Positions 9,484 to 17,993 of a DNA stretch of 64,000 nt are shown in pieces. The DNA comes from JABMNT01 sp048262655 (GTDB lineage Bacteria > Pseudomonadota > Alphaproteobacteria > Rhodospirillales > Casp-alpha2). Under the pieces are notes generated by a model, which made no database searches, was not told where the DNA came from, and saw only the letters and a list, made by a program, of their open reading frames with translations. Location: NCBI GenBank assembly GCA_048262655.1, contig JBLXEY010000003.1, forward strand, positions 372,001 to 436,000. Reading direction: 5' to 3'. Both the position numbers and the translations under genes were made by a program. Numbering within the stretch: the stretch's first letter is position 1; each line of letters starts with the position of its first letter.

Positions 9484-9667
9484 ACACTTTTCCTTTGTAT
9501 GCAAGAAAAGAACGCTCACGTTCTGGTGAGCCAGCCACGGGTGACTGTATGTAACGAAACGATCACATGATGGTGAAAGAACGTGACTCCTGTCTTCGCA
9601 GGGGCCGGTCTATGGTCAGTCATCACAAATTTCATTAACAGATTAAAATCTTAACAGGAGATATTAT

Positions 9668-9940
9668 ATGATCAAAAAAACAATCGCTGTTGTCGGTATT
9701 GCTGCACTTACAGGTGCGGGCGCCATGAGCATTCTGCCTGATGCACAGGCCGCTTCACCTGATCGTTCCGATATCATTGAATTGGCGTCTTGCAATCCTT
9801 GTGCAGCAAAAAAGAAAAATGCCTGTAATCCTTGCAACCCATGTGCCGCCAAAAAAGGGTGTAACCCGTGCAACCCTTGTGCAGCAAAGAACCCCTGTAA
9901 TCCCTGTAACCCTTGCGCTGCAAAGAAGAAAAAAGGCTAA
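9668..9940 (+). CDS. Secreted Cys-rich protein of CNPC repeats
   Basis: 90 residues. A signal peptide (MIKKTIAVVGIAALTGAGAM, cleavage near AQA) is followed by a ~62-residue mature chain with 11 cysteines in four repeats, each ending CNPCAAK, mostly as CNPCNPCAAK with Lys-rich spacers. AGGAGA lies 6-7 nt before the ATG. The composition suggests a metal-binding (for example copper) or thiol-buffering protein, or a substrate for post-translational modification. The CxPx core resembles the start of the CxPxR motif used by formylglycine-generating enzymes, one of which is encoded divergently. No named family is assigned. Confidence 0.85.
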   Translation: MIKKTIAVVGIAALTGAGAMSILPDAQAASPDRSDIIELASCNPCAAKKKNACNPCNPCAAKKGCNPCNPCAAKNPCNPCNPCAAKKKKG

Positions 9941-9950
9941 TCGCCTTTTT
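9930..9950 (+). terminator. Hairpin overlapping the CNPC gene stop
   Basis: Perfect inverted repeat AAAAAGGC-TAATC-GCCTTTTT whose right arm ends in a T run. It overlaps the stop codon of the CNPC-repeat gene and is followed closely by a second, stronger hairpin. Confidence 0.6.
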
Positions 9951-9956
9951 GTTTTG

Positions 9957-9998
9957 GAAAATCCCGCGGGCTCTTCCGGGTTCGCGGATTTTTTTTGC
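9957..9998 (+). terminator. Intrinsic terminator after the CNPC-repeat gene
   Basis: Left arm AAAATCCCGCG and right arm CGCGGATTTT pair with one bulged base, followed by an uninterrupted T8 tract. A classic Rho-independent terminator, forming a tandem with the hairpin at the stop codon. Confidence 0.75.
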
Positions 9999-10086
9999 TT
10001 TTACTTGGCAAAGAACGCGCTAACGACATAGAATTTCATCTTATAAATTGTGTGCTTATGGTTAAGTGTTGCAGGAGAGCTGTTTA

Positions 10087-10812
10087 ATGTCGCGAATATC
10101 AGAGGCGAGCCCCGAAGAATTACAAGGGTTGGCTGAATCAGGTGCGAACATCTTGGAATGTTACCGCGTTTTGCAAAAATCGTCAGCGAACGTGGTCGGT
10201 GAAGTTCTTAAAGGCCAGGGGGATTTTTTCGAATGGGATCACTATCCGTCGGGTGATGTCTATGACTTCGAAACTCATTCCCAGTATTACTATCATGCGC
10301 ATCCACCGGAAAAGCGCGCAAATAGATGGGGGGCAGAACATGGTCACTTCCATACGTTCTTGCGACCGAAGGGTATGCCTGAGAATACAGAGCCGGCTCC
10401 CTTGGAAGACTTTGTTGCGCCAGACGATCCAAACGATGCCCTAACCCATTTCATCGGTGTCTCCATGAATCCGGCCGGTTATCCGATCCGCCTTTTTACA
10501 ACCAATCGCTGGGTGACGGGTGAAGTCTGGTATCCAGCCGAAACGGTTATCTCCCTTCTCGACCGTTTTGAAATGGACCTTTCCTATCCATCCTGGCCGG
10601 TTAACATCTGGCTTACGCACCTGGTAAAGCTTTACCGTTATGAAATCGAAGAGTTGCTACTTGCCCGCGATGCGACGGTGAAGAAGTGGCAGGCAGAACA
10701 CCCCGGAATCAATGCTTATGAAGATCGAAATCTGGAAATTACATCGATCCTGGAAATATCTGTTGAAGATAAAATCAAGACCATTCAAAACGCGCTTTCC
10801 AAAGCAGCCTAG
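10087..10812 (+). CDS. Conserved protein of unknown function, His/Tyr-rich
   Basis: About 241 residues, cytosolic, no signal peptide. The middle holds a dense conserved-looking patch, HYPSGDVYDFETHSQYYYHA and then EHGHFHTFLR, whose clustered His, Asp and Glu could bind metal. I believe it belongs to a DUF family of uncharacterised proteobacterial proteins (possibly DUF6969) but cannot confirm that. GCAGGAG at 10071-10077 places the start at the ATG 10087 rather than the GTG at 10066. It ends 4 nt into the tail of the convergent CoA-transferase gene. No function is proposed. Confidence 0.7.
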   Translation: MSRISEASPEELQGLAESGANILECYRVLQKSSANVVGEVLKGQGDFFEWDHYPSGDVYDFETHSQYYYHAHPPEKRANRWGAEHGHFHTFLRPKGMPENTEPAPLEDFVAPDDPNDALTHFIGVSMNPAGYPIRLFTTNRWVTGEVWYPAETVISLLDRFEMDLSYPSWPVNIWLTHLVKLYRYEIEELLLARDATVKKWQAEHPGINAYEDRNLEITSILEISVEDKIKTIQNALSKAA

Positions 10813-12020
10813 TCGGCTGCGACAATGGCGTTGGATTGAATTAACTGACTGATTGCCTGTTCCGTATACCCGTATTCCGCAAGCACTTCGCGCGTGTGTT
10901 CTCCGTAAATGGGTGCGCTTGAATCGACGGAAGCGGGTGTCTTTGAAAATTTGATGGGGCAGCCAATGGCTTTTACAGGGCCCGCTTTTTTGTGTGTGTG
11001 TTCGACGATCATATCGCGTGCATTTGCATGTGGATCGGCATGCATTTCTTTTACATCCAAAACCGGTCCCGCCGGAACACCGGCTTGTTCAAGAAGGCCG
11101 AGCCATTCAGCTTTGGTTTTTGTTCTAAAAATTTCCGTCAAGGTTTGGCTCAGGTCGAGCCGGTTTTCCATGCGCAACCGACTGTCGAGATAGCGCGGAT
11201 CAGTGCCGAGATCCGCACGGTCGATGACGTCAAGCATTCGCAACCAGTTGGCTTGGTTCGCAGCGCCAAGCGTGATCCAGCCATCGGAAGTTTCAAACGC
11301 TTGATAGGGCGCGTTCAAGGGGTGGGCGGAGCCCATCGGACCGGGGGCGACGCCTGTCGCAAAAGCAATTGCCGATTGCCAGTATGTATGAGTGATACCA
11401 GCTTCGAAGAGCGACGTATCCACCCGCTGACCGTCCCCGGTTTTCAAACGATGGATATAGGCCGCGAGAACTCCCGTCGCACCCAGGATGCCGGCCGTTA
11501 TGTCTGTCATCGGGGCGCCCACCTTAACCAGTTCACGGCCAGGGCCTTCACCGGTGATGCTCATGAGCCCGCTCATACCTTGCGCAATCAAGTCATAACC
11601 ACCGCGGTCTTTATAGGGACCGGTTCGGCCAAAACCTGAAATCTCACAATAGATAAGACCCGGGTTGTGTTTTTTGAGATCATCGTAACCTAGCCCCAGA
11701 CGGGCCATGGTTCCGGCTCGGTAATTTTCGATAACCACGTCGGCTGTCTTCAGCATGGCGACGACGCAATCGCGACCATTCGGGCTCTTCAGGTCGACAG
11801 CGATACCGCGTTTGTTTCTGTTCATCATCATGTAGGCCGCCGATTCACCACCAATTTCCGGTGGCAGAAACCGCCGTGTGTCATCGCCGCCAGGCAGTTT
11901 TTCTACCTTGATAACATCGGCCCCCATATCAGCCAGCATCAGACCGCAAACGGGCCCGGCCATCACATGCGCAAGCTCAATAACTTTTACTCCGGCAAGT
12001 GGACCTGTTTTTTCCTGCAT
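10809..12020 (-). CDS. CaiB/BaiF class III CoA-transferase
   Basis: 403 residues. Typical family III opening (GVKVIELAHVMAGPVCGLMLADMGADVIKVE) and the segment GGYDLIAQGMSGLM around residue 155, which carries the catalytic Asp that forms the acyl-aspartyl anhydride. It moves CoA between carboxylic acids. Third gene of a minus-strand operon after an aminotransferase and an enoyl-CoA hydratase (2-nt gap to the hydratase). The context suggests degradation of an organic acid activated as a CoA ester. The substrate is not determinable here. Confidence 0.9.
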   Translation of the reverse strand: MQEKTGPLAGVKVIELAHVMAGPVCGLMLADMGADVIKVEKLPGGDDTRRFLPPEIGGESAAYMMMNRNKRGIAVDLKSPNGRDCVVAMLKTADVVIENYRAGTMARLGLGYDDLKKHNPGLIYCEISGFGRTGPYKDRGGYDLIAQGMSGLMSITGEGPGRELVKVGAPMTDITAGILGATGVLAAYIHRLKTGDGQRVDTSLFEAGITHTYWQSAIAFATGVAPGPMGSAHPLNAPYQAFETSDGWITLGAANQANWLRMLDVIDRADLGTDPRYLDSRLRMENRLDLSQTLTEIFRTKTKAEWLGLLEQAGVPAGPVLDVKEMHADPHANARDMIVEHTHKKAGPVKAIGCPIKFSKTPASVDSSAPIYGEHTREVLAEYGYTEQAISQLIQSNAIVAAD

Positions 12021-12022
12021 GA

Positions 12023-12814
12023 TTACTGTCCTGTGAAGGTGGGTTTCCGTTTCTCTAGAAAAGCGCGGTAGCCCTCTGCAAAATCCTCTGTGTCGTAACA
12101 GGAAAAACTTTCACGATTTTCTTCGGGTGAAAGTGGTGTCGAGTCAGCAAGGCGGGAGAGAAATTTGCGATGCCAGCGATGAACCAGTGGCGCCCCTTCA
12201 GCGATGCGTTTCGCTGTTGCCAAGGCCTCATTCTCAACCTGATCGTCGGCAACGATCCGATTGACCAACCCTTTTTGTAAAGCTTCGTTCGCGTCAAAAA
12301 CACGGCCTTCTAATAGAATTTCATAGGCGACGTTGTTGCCGACGAGTTCGGCGAGCGGCGCAATCTCGGAATAACCCATAACCAGTCCGAGTCTTGAAAT
12401 TGGAATTCCGAACCGACTGGAGGTTCCGCATATTCTGATGTCACATAGTCCGGCAATTTCAAGACCGCCGCCAACGCAAATACCCCTAATCATGGCGACT
12501 TTGGGGTGGGCACAGTTTCGTATCGATGCGATGGTGCCGTGCATCAGCGCGCCGTAAGCTTCGGCCTGTTTTGAGTTGCTGCGATCCGTTTCAAACTCGG
12601 AGATATCATTGCCCGGACTAAAGGCCTTGTCGCCAGCACCGCGCAATACGATGCAGCGAATGCTTTTGTCTTCATCGAGTGCTGTGAACAATTGCCCAAG
12701 CTGTTGCCATGATGTTTTTGTCAGGGCATTCAGTTTGTGAGGGCGGTTCAGAGTGACGGTGACAATGTCTTGGTCGCGGGAATGAAGAATAAGATCAGAG
12801 TCTGCCGCCGCCAT
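12023..12814 (-). CDS. Enoyl-CoA hydratase/isomerase family protein
   Basis: 263 residues with the crotonase fold. The oxyanion-hole segments are visible: GAGDKAFSPGNDISEFE and RGICVGGGLEIAGLCDIRI. It hydrates, isomerises or cleaves a CoA-activated acid. Its start overlaps the stop of the aminotransferase by one base, and the CoA-transferase follows after 2 nt. The trio therefore looks like one catabolic operon. The crotonase superfamily is broad, so the exact reaction is open. Confidence 0.88.
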   Translation of the reverse strand: MAAADSDLILHSRDQDIVTVTLNRPHKLNALTKTSWQQLGQLFTALDEDKSIRCIVLRGAGDKAFSPGNDISEFETDRSNSKQAEAYGALMHGTIASIRNCAHPKVAMIRGICVGGGLEIAGLCDIRICGTSSRFGIPISRLGLVMGYSEIAPLAELVGNNVAYEILLEGRVFDANEALQKGLVNRIVADDQVENEALATAKRIAEGAPLVHRWHRKFLSRLADSTPLSPEENRESFSCYDTEDFAEGYRAFLEKRKPTFTGQ

Positions 12815-13992
12815 TAATGTGCCCCTGCAGAATCCGTCAGATAGGTCATCGCTTGGCTAACGCCACCTTTTTGATGGGGAATATCTGCCAAGGTTAAACC
12901 CATCTCAACGCCGGACAAGGTGCCCATCAGCGTCAGGTCGTTAAAGTCGCCCAGGTGTCCTATACGGAAGACCTTCCCTTTGACCTTACCCAATCCGGTT
13001 CCAAGTGACATGTCGAAATTGTCCAGAATAACGCCACGTAAATGATCCGCGTCATGCCCTTCCGGAACCAGCACAGCAGTCAAGACACTGGAATACTCGT
13101 CAGGGTTTTGGCAAAGCACTTCAAGGCCCCAGGCCTGTACAGCTCGTCGCGTCGCTTCGGCATATCTGTCGTGGCGTTGAAAGACATTATCAAGGCCTTC
13201 TTCGAGCAGCATGTCGAGAGCTTCGCGTAATCCATAGAGCAGGTTCGTCGACGGCGTGTAGGGATAGAACCCGGTCGCATTATTGGCGAGCATGGCTTGC
13301 CAATCCCAATAGGAACGTTGATAGCTGTTGGACTTCGATGCCGCCAACGCCTTTTCGCTAATGGCGTTAAAACTCAAACCCGGAGGCAGCATCAGGCCTT
13401 TCTGCGAACAACTGACGGTGACGTCGACTTGCCATGCGTCATGTTCAAAATTGACGGAACCCAGTGATGAAATGGTATCTGCAAACAACAAGGCGGGATG
13501 GTTCGTCGCATCCAGAGCTTTGCGGACGTTAGCGATATTCGATACCACACCCGTCGAAGTTTCATTGTGAACAACACAAACGGCCTTAATGTCGTGATTA
13601 GTGTCTTCTGCCAACTTGGCTTCAATCGCATCAGCGGGCGCACCCCGACGCCAGTCACCTTCAATGAATTCAGGAACAAAACCGAGCTTGGTCGCCAACT
13701 CGCACCAGAGTGTCGCGAACTGGCCTGTTTCTGACATCAATACCTTGTCGCCCGGAGACAGGGTGTTGACCAGCGCAGCCTCCCAAGCACCTGTGCCTGA
13801 CGCAGGGAAAATGATGACCGGCCCCTCGGTTTTGAAGACTTTCTTCAAATCTTCGAGGATGCCTTTTGAAAAGACACCAAAATCAGGTCCCCGATGGTCC
13901 ATGGTCGGGCTGTCGATCGCACGTAAAATACGGTCCGGAACATTGCTGGGGCCGGGGATTTGCAGAAAATGGCGACCGCTTTTATGGGGCAT
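12814..13992 (-). CDS. Class V aminotransferase, serine-glyoxylate/alanine-glyoxylate type
   Basis: 392 residues, PLP fold type I. Opening FLQIPGPSNVPDRILRA and the Schiff-base lysine in SCSQKGLMLPPG (Lys ~198) are those of serine-glyoxylate and related aminotransferases. Relatives include the aspartate-glyoxylate enzyme BhcA, but the other hydroxyaspartate-cycle genes are absent here. First gene of the minus-strand operon, divergent from the FAD/Fe-S dehydrogenase. A pathway linking a 2-hydroxyacid, glyoxylate or another 2-oxoacid, and an amino donor is plausible (inference). Confidence 0.85.
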   Translation of the reverse strand: MPHKSGRHFLQIPGPSNVPDRILRAIDSPTMDHRGPDFGVFSKGILEDLKKVFKTEGPVIIFPASGTGAWEAALVNTLSPGDKVLMSETGQFATLWCELATKLGFVPEFIEGDWRRGAPADAIEAKLAEDTNHDIKAVCVVHNETSTGVVSNIANVRKALDATNHPALLFADTISSLGSVNFEHDAWQVDVTVSCSQKGLMLPPGLSFNAISEKALAASKSNSYQRSYWDWQAMLANNATGFYPYTPSTNLLYGLREALDMLLEEGLDNVFQRHDRYAEATRRAVQAWGLEVLCQNPDEYSSVLTAVLVPEGHDADHLRGVILDNFDMSLGTGLGKVKGKVFRIGHLGDFNDLTLMGTLSGVEMGLTLADIPHQKGGVSQAMTYLTDSAGAH

Positions 13993-14055
13993 GCGAAGAC
14001 TCCTGAAACTAAAGTGGCAGGAGCCCTGATAAATAAACTCCCAATGGGCGGCATT

Positions 14056-14065
14056 ATGAATTCAT
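14056..14065. promoter_or_regulatory. Palindrome ATGAATTCAT, candidate operator copy 1
   Basis: Perfect 10-bp palindrome 64 bp before the aminotransferase start, in an AT-rich divergent intergenic region. The same core recurs at 14183-14198 near the opposite start. Candidate site for the GntR-family regulator encoded at 17201 (inference). Confidence 0.5.
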
Positions 14066-14182
14066 TTTTTATAAATCGCAATAGATTTTATTGAAGTCGC
14101 AAAAACCGTCTATTATGTTGATTTAAAACAATATTATTCTGTCGTGTGAATATTATTAATTATTTTTATTATGACTTATTGT

Positions 14183-14198
14183 AAAATGAATTCATTTT
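14183..14198. promoter_or_regulatory. Palindrome AAAATGAATTCATTTT, candidate operator copy 2
   Basis: Perfect 16-bp palindrome ending 38 bp before the dehydrogenase start, sharing the ATGAATTCAT core with copy 1. One copy near each divergent start suggests coordinated control of both operons, probably by the GntR regulator two genes away. Confidence 0.55.
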
Positions 14199-14235
14199 GT
14201 TAAGATGGTTGGGAATCATAAAAGGAGCCCTGTGA

Positions 14236-17208
14236 ATGACCACTCCCGCCCACGTACGCGGCAAGTATTCCAATCGCATTGGTGATCGTTCACTGGCCCA
14301 GCGGCTGCGTGGTGAAATCCAGGGGGAGGTCTTGTTCGATCCTTTTTCTCGCGGGCGCTATGCGACCGACGCTTCGGTCTATCAGATCGAGCCGCTTGGC
14401 GTTGTCGTTCCAAAAACAGTAGACGATATCAAAATTGCAATGGAGATCGCCCGAGATGAAGGAATTCCTGTATTGCCGCGGGGCGGTGGAACATCGCAGT
14501 GCGGACAAACTGTCGGTGAAGCGCTTGTTGTTGATGTTTCCAAACATATTAACCAACTGATTGCCTTTGACCCTAGTGCACGGACCGCAACGGTTGAGCC
14601 GGGCATGGTTCTGGATCATTTGAACGCCGCTATTAGAAGCGAAGGTCTTTGGTTCCCGGTCGATGTTTCAACATCCAGCCGGGCAACGATAGGTGGGATG
14701 ACAGGCAATAACAGTTGTGGCGCTCGCTCCATCCGTTATGGCACCATGCGTGATAATGTCAGCGCCATCGACGCTCTGTTGATGGATGGCAGTGCCATGC
14801 GGTTCGGTGAAATCGCCAGCAACGCAGATCGGGCGGGACTAAGCGACACACAATCCAAACTGGTGGACAATCTCCTGCGTCTTGGTGGTACTCATGCCGA
14901 CGAGATCAGGAAACAGTTCCCTGATGTGATGCGTCGTGTTGGTGGCTACAATGTCGATGCCCTTCTGGCAGGTGGCGCGCCGAAGGGGTCATGGGCTGAT
15001 GCGATGGTAACGCGCGCACAAGCCCACCCGAACCTTGCTCATCTGCTTGTCGGTTCCGAAGGCACCCTCGGGTTCTCAACTCAGATCCATCTTGACTTGC
15101 AGCCCTTGCCAAAAGAGAAGGTTCTTGGCGTTTGTCATTTCCCGACGTTCTATGCAGCAATGGATGCGACTCAACATATTGTCAAACTCAACCCAGCTGC
15201 CGTGGAGCTGGTTGATCGAAATATGATTGAGCTGGCGCGTGAAATCCCGATTTTCAAAAAGACGGTTGACGCATTCGTCGATGGCGCACCAGATGCCATT
15301 TTGCTTGTCGAGTTTGCCGGTGATGACCGCAATGCACAACTGCGGGACCTGGAACGTCTGGATGAACTGATGGGCGATTTGGGATTTTCTAACAGCGTCG
15401 TAAAGGCGGTTGATATCGAATTCCAAAAAGCGATATGGGAAGTTAGAAAATCAGGCTTGAATATCATGATGTCAATGAAAGGAGACGGAAAACCAATCTC
15501 TTTTATTGAAGATTGTGCCGTTCGCCTGGAGGATCTGGCCGATTTTACAGCACGGCTGACGGAGGTCTTTCATGAACAAAAAACCGAAGGTACCTGGTAT
15601 GCACATGCCTCGGTCGGCTGCCTGCATGTCCGCCCGATTGTAAATTTGAAAGGTGATTTGGGGGCAAGACAAATGCGCCAGATCGCCGATAAAGCGTTCG
15701 AGATGGTCCGTGAATATAAAGGGTCGCACTCTGGTGAACACGGGGACGGGCTTGTTCGTTCAGAATTCCACGAAGCCATGTTTGGTCGCAGAATGGTCGA
15801 GATTTTTGGCAGCGTCAAAACGGAGTTTGACCCTGGTGGACAACTCAACCCCGGTAAAATTGTCGATCCACCCAAAATGGACGACACCAGTCTGATGCGG
15901 TTTAATCCCTCTTATAAACAGATCGAGATTGAGACAGGGCTCGACTGGGGTGAGTGGGGAAGTTTCGCCAGTGCGGCCGAGATGTGTAATAACAATGGCG
16001 CCTGCCGCAAGCGCGATGCGGGTGTCATGTGTCCTTCGTTCCGAGCAACGGGGGATGAAAAGCATCTTACCCGAGGCCGGGCAAATAGTTTGCGGCTTGC
16101 GCTTTCTGGGCAGCTCGAAGCGGATGCTCTGACCAGTGATGAAATGTTGGAGACGATGAAGCTTTGCGTTGGTTGCAAAGGCTGCAAACGCGAATGCCCG
16201 ACGGGTGTCGATATGGCTCGTATGAAAACCGAGTTTCTGTATCAATATCGAAAACAAAACGGGCTGAGTGGATTTGATCGGCTTGTTGCCTATCTGCCGC
16301 GCTATGCTCATCGGGTTGGTGGCTTCGGGTGGGTTCTCAATTTAAGGGATCGGCTGCCGGGATTGGCCAGGCTCAGTCAATGGCTGCTTGGTTTTTCGGC
16401 GGAACGGACGTTGCCGAAATGGGCATCATCACCCTTCGAAGAAGTTTCAGACTCTTCCGGTTCGCCAGATGTGATCTTGTGGGCAGACACATTCAGTCGC
16501 TATTTCGATCCTGAAAACCTGCACGCTGCTCTACGGGTTTTGAAAGCGGCCGGCTATACAGTGCAATTGGCAGAACCATCGGATGGGGGGCGTCCATTGT
16601 GTTGTGGACGAACTTTCTTATCGTCAGGTTTAATTGATGAAGCGAAGCAAGAAGCGCGACGTGTTATAGAGAGTTTTGCACCCTACATAAAAAAGGGTAT
16701 CCCGATTATTGGACTAGAGCCATCATGTTTGTTGACCTTAAGAGACGAGTTTCAGGCCATGTTGCCAGGTAAGGAAGCCGATGCTCTGGCGGCGAATTCG
16801 TTTTTAATTGAGGAATTTATGGCAAAAGAACTGGACGCAAAGCGTCTAAATCTTTCGCTTAAGCCTCTCCCTCAAAAGAAAGCTCTTTTGCATGGTCACT
16901 GTCATCAAAAAGCGTTCGCGCAGATGAGCGCCGTACAAAAAATTCTGAGCCAGGTCCCGGAACTGGAGACGACGCTGATTGAAAGCAGCTGTTGTGGTAT
17001 GGCCGGCGCATTTGGTTATGCAGCAGATACGGTTGAGGTGTCAAAGACCATGGGGGAACGGGATCTGTTGCCAGTGGTCCGGACTTCCTCACCCGACACA
17101 TTGATTGTTGCTGATGGTACCAGCTGCCGACATCAAATCGCAGACGGCGCATCGCGTGACGCGATCCACGTTGTGCGGGTTCTGGATCTGGCGCTAACGG
17201 ATGGGTAA
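14236..17208 (+). CDS. FAD-linked and (Fe-S)-binding 2-hydroxyacid dehydrogenase (DLD-II/YdiJ type)
   Basis: 990 residues, the full length for fused D-lactate or D-2-hydroxyglutarate dehydrogenases. In order: PCMH-type FAD-binding domain (RGGGTSQCGQTVGEAL near 80-95), FAD-linked oxidase C-domain, two 4Fe-4S cysteine clusters (CNNNGACRKRD near 583 and CVGCKGCKRECP near 643), and two CCG domains (LCCGRTF near 788, SSCCGMAGAFG near 917). It oxidises a D-2-hydroxyacid and passes electrons to the respiratory chain. Its last 8 nt overlap the GntR gene. The exact substrate is unknown. Confidence 0.88.
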   Translation: MTTPAHVRGKYSNRIGDRSLAQRLRGEIQGEVLFDPFSRGRYATDASVYQIEPLGVVVPKTVDDIKIAMEIARDEGIPVLPRGGGTSQCGQTVGEALVVDVSKHINQLIAFDPSARTATVEPGMVLDHLNAAIRSEGLWFPVDVSTSSRATIGGMTGNNSCGARSIRYGTMRDNVSAIDALLMDGSAMRFGEIASNADRAGLSDTQSKLVDNLLRLGGTHADEIRKQFPDVMRRVGGYNVDALLAGGAPKGSWADAMVTRAQAHPNLAHLLVGSEGTLGFSTQIHLDLQPLPKEKVLGVCHFPTFYAAMDATQHIVKLNPAAVELVDRNMIELAREIPIFKKTVDAFVDGAPDAILLVEFAGDDRNAQLRDLERLDELMGDLGFSNSVVKAVDIEFQKAIWEVRKSGLNIMMSMKGDGKPISFIEDCAVRLEDLADFTARLTEVFHEQKTEGTWYAHASVGCLHVRPIVNLKGDLGARQMRQIADKAFEMVREYKGSHSGEHGDGLVRSEFHEAMFGRRMVEIFGSVKTEFDPGGQLNPGKIVDPPKMDDTSLMRFNPSYKQIEIETGLDWGEWGSFASAAEMCNNNGACRKRDAGVMCPSFRATGDEKHLTRGRANSLRLALSGQLEADALTSDEMLETMKLCVGCKGCKRECPTGVDMARMKTEFLYQYRKQNGLSGFDRLVAYLPRYAHRVGGFGWVLNLRDRLPGLARLSQWLLGFSAERTLPKWASSPFEEVSDSSGSPDVILWADTFSRYFDPENLHAALRVLKAAGYTVQLAEPSDGGRPLCCGRTFLSSGLIDEAKQEARRVIESFAPYIKKGIPIIGLEPSCLLTLRDEFQAMLPGKEADALAANSFLIEEFMAKELDAKRLNLSLKPLPQKKALLHGHCHQKAFAQMSAVQKILSQVPELETTLIESSCCGMAGAFGYAADTVEVSKTMGERDLLPVVRTSSPDTLIVADGTSCRHQIADGASRDAIHVVRVLDLALTDG

Positions 17209-17944
17209 AACAGACATGCCGCAAGCAAATAACATAAATGACAATGCTCCCGATCACATCATTGCGACTACTCAGAGAACCCTTCACGAAGAAGTCGCAG
17301 ACAAATTGCGAGAGATGATTTTTGATGGCGAACTCGAAGACGAAACACGTGTTCCCGAAAAAATTCTGTGTGAGCGCTTTGGCATTTCTCGAACACCATT
17401 GCGCGAGGCCCTGAAAGTTTTAGCTCGCGAAGGACTGATTTCTCTGTTGCCAAATCGCGGCGCGCGGGTTGTTAAGCTCAAACCTTCTGATATTGATGAG
17501 GTGTTTCCGGTGATGGGGGCGCTCGAGGCGGTGGCTGGGGAAGAAGCCTGTGCGAAAATCAGTGAAGAAGGCATTGCCGAAATAACGGCGCTACACTACC
17601 AGATGGCACTACACCATACACGAGGTGAGCGTGCTGACTATTTCAAATGCAATCAACTGATACACGAAAAAATTCTGGCAGCGGCAGAGAACCCAACATT
17701 ATCACAAGTCTACAAAAACCTCTCTCTGCGGATCCGCCGTGCCCGCTATATGGCAAACATTCCCCAGCAAAGATGGGATCAAGCCATGAAAGAACATGGT
17801 GTGATACTCGAAACACTTATAGCACGTGATGGTGTAAAACTGGGGCAGCTCTTAAAAACCCATCTCCTTAACAAGAGCGAAGTTGTGAAATTGACAATTA
17901 GCGAAAATGAGCGTGAGGCATCTTCACTAAGGGATAACGGCTGA
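17201..17944 (+). CDS. GntR-family (FCD subfamily) transcriptional regulator
   Basis: 247 residues. N-terminal winged helix (LREMIFDGELEDETRVPEKILCERFGISR cut here as two motifs: EKILCERFGISRTPLREAL, then LISLLPNRGARV) and an all-helical FCD ligand-binding domain. Starts inside the last codons of the dehydrogenase gene; a second ATG at 17216 is also possible. FCD regulators usually bind organic acids and repress nearby catabolic genes. The ATGAATTCAT palindromes between the two divergent operons are the likely targets (inference). Confidence 0.88.
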   Translation: MGKTDMPQANNINDNAPDHIIATTQRTLHEEVADKLREMIFDGELEDETRVPEKILCERFGISRTPLREALKVLAREGLISLLPNRGARVVKLKPSDIDEVFPVMGALEAVAGEEACAKISEEGIAEITALHYQMALHHTRGERADYFKCNQLIHEKILAAAENPTLSQVYKNLSLRIRRARYMANIPQQRWDQAMKEHGVILETLIARDGVKLGQLLKTHLLNKSEVVKLTISENEREASSLRDNG

Positions 17945-17993
17945 CGATTGGGATACGGCTTTTGTCCTCAATTGATCCTGTCCACGTCAGGGC

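Noticed and set aside
9635..9654. Three TTAA motifs upstream of the CNPC gene as a CtrA site
   Set aside because: Spacing is 4 nt, not 7; more likely chance in AT-rich DNA.
9780..9930. Repeats in the CNPC gene as a CRISPR or tandem DNA array
   Set aside because: The repeat is in frame, irregular in length and explained by protein repeats.
12814..13992. Naming the aminotransferase bhcA
   Set aside because: The partners bhcB, bhcC and bhcD are absent, and sequence alone does not separate BhcA from serine-glyoxylate enzymes.
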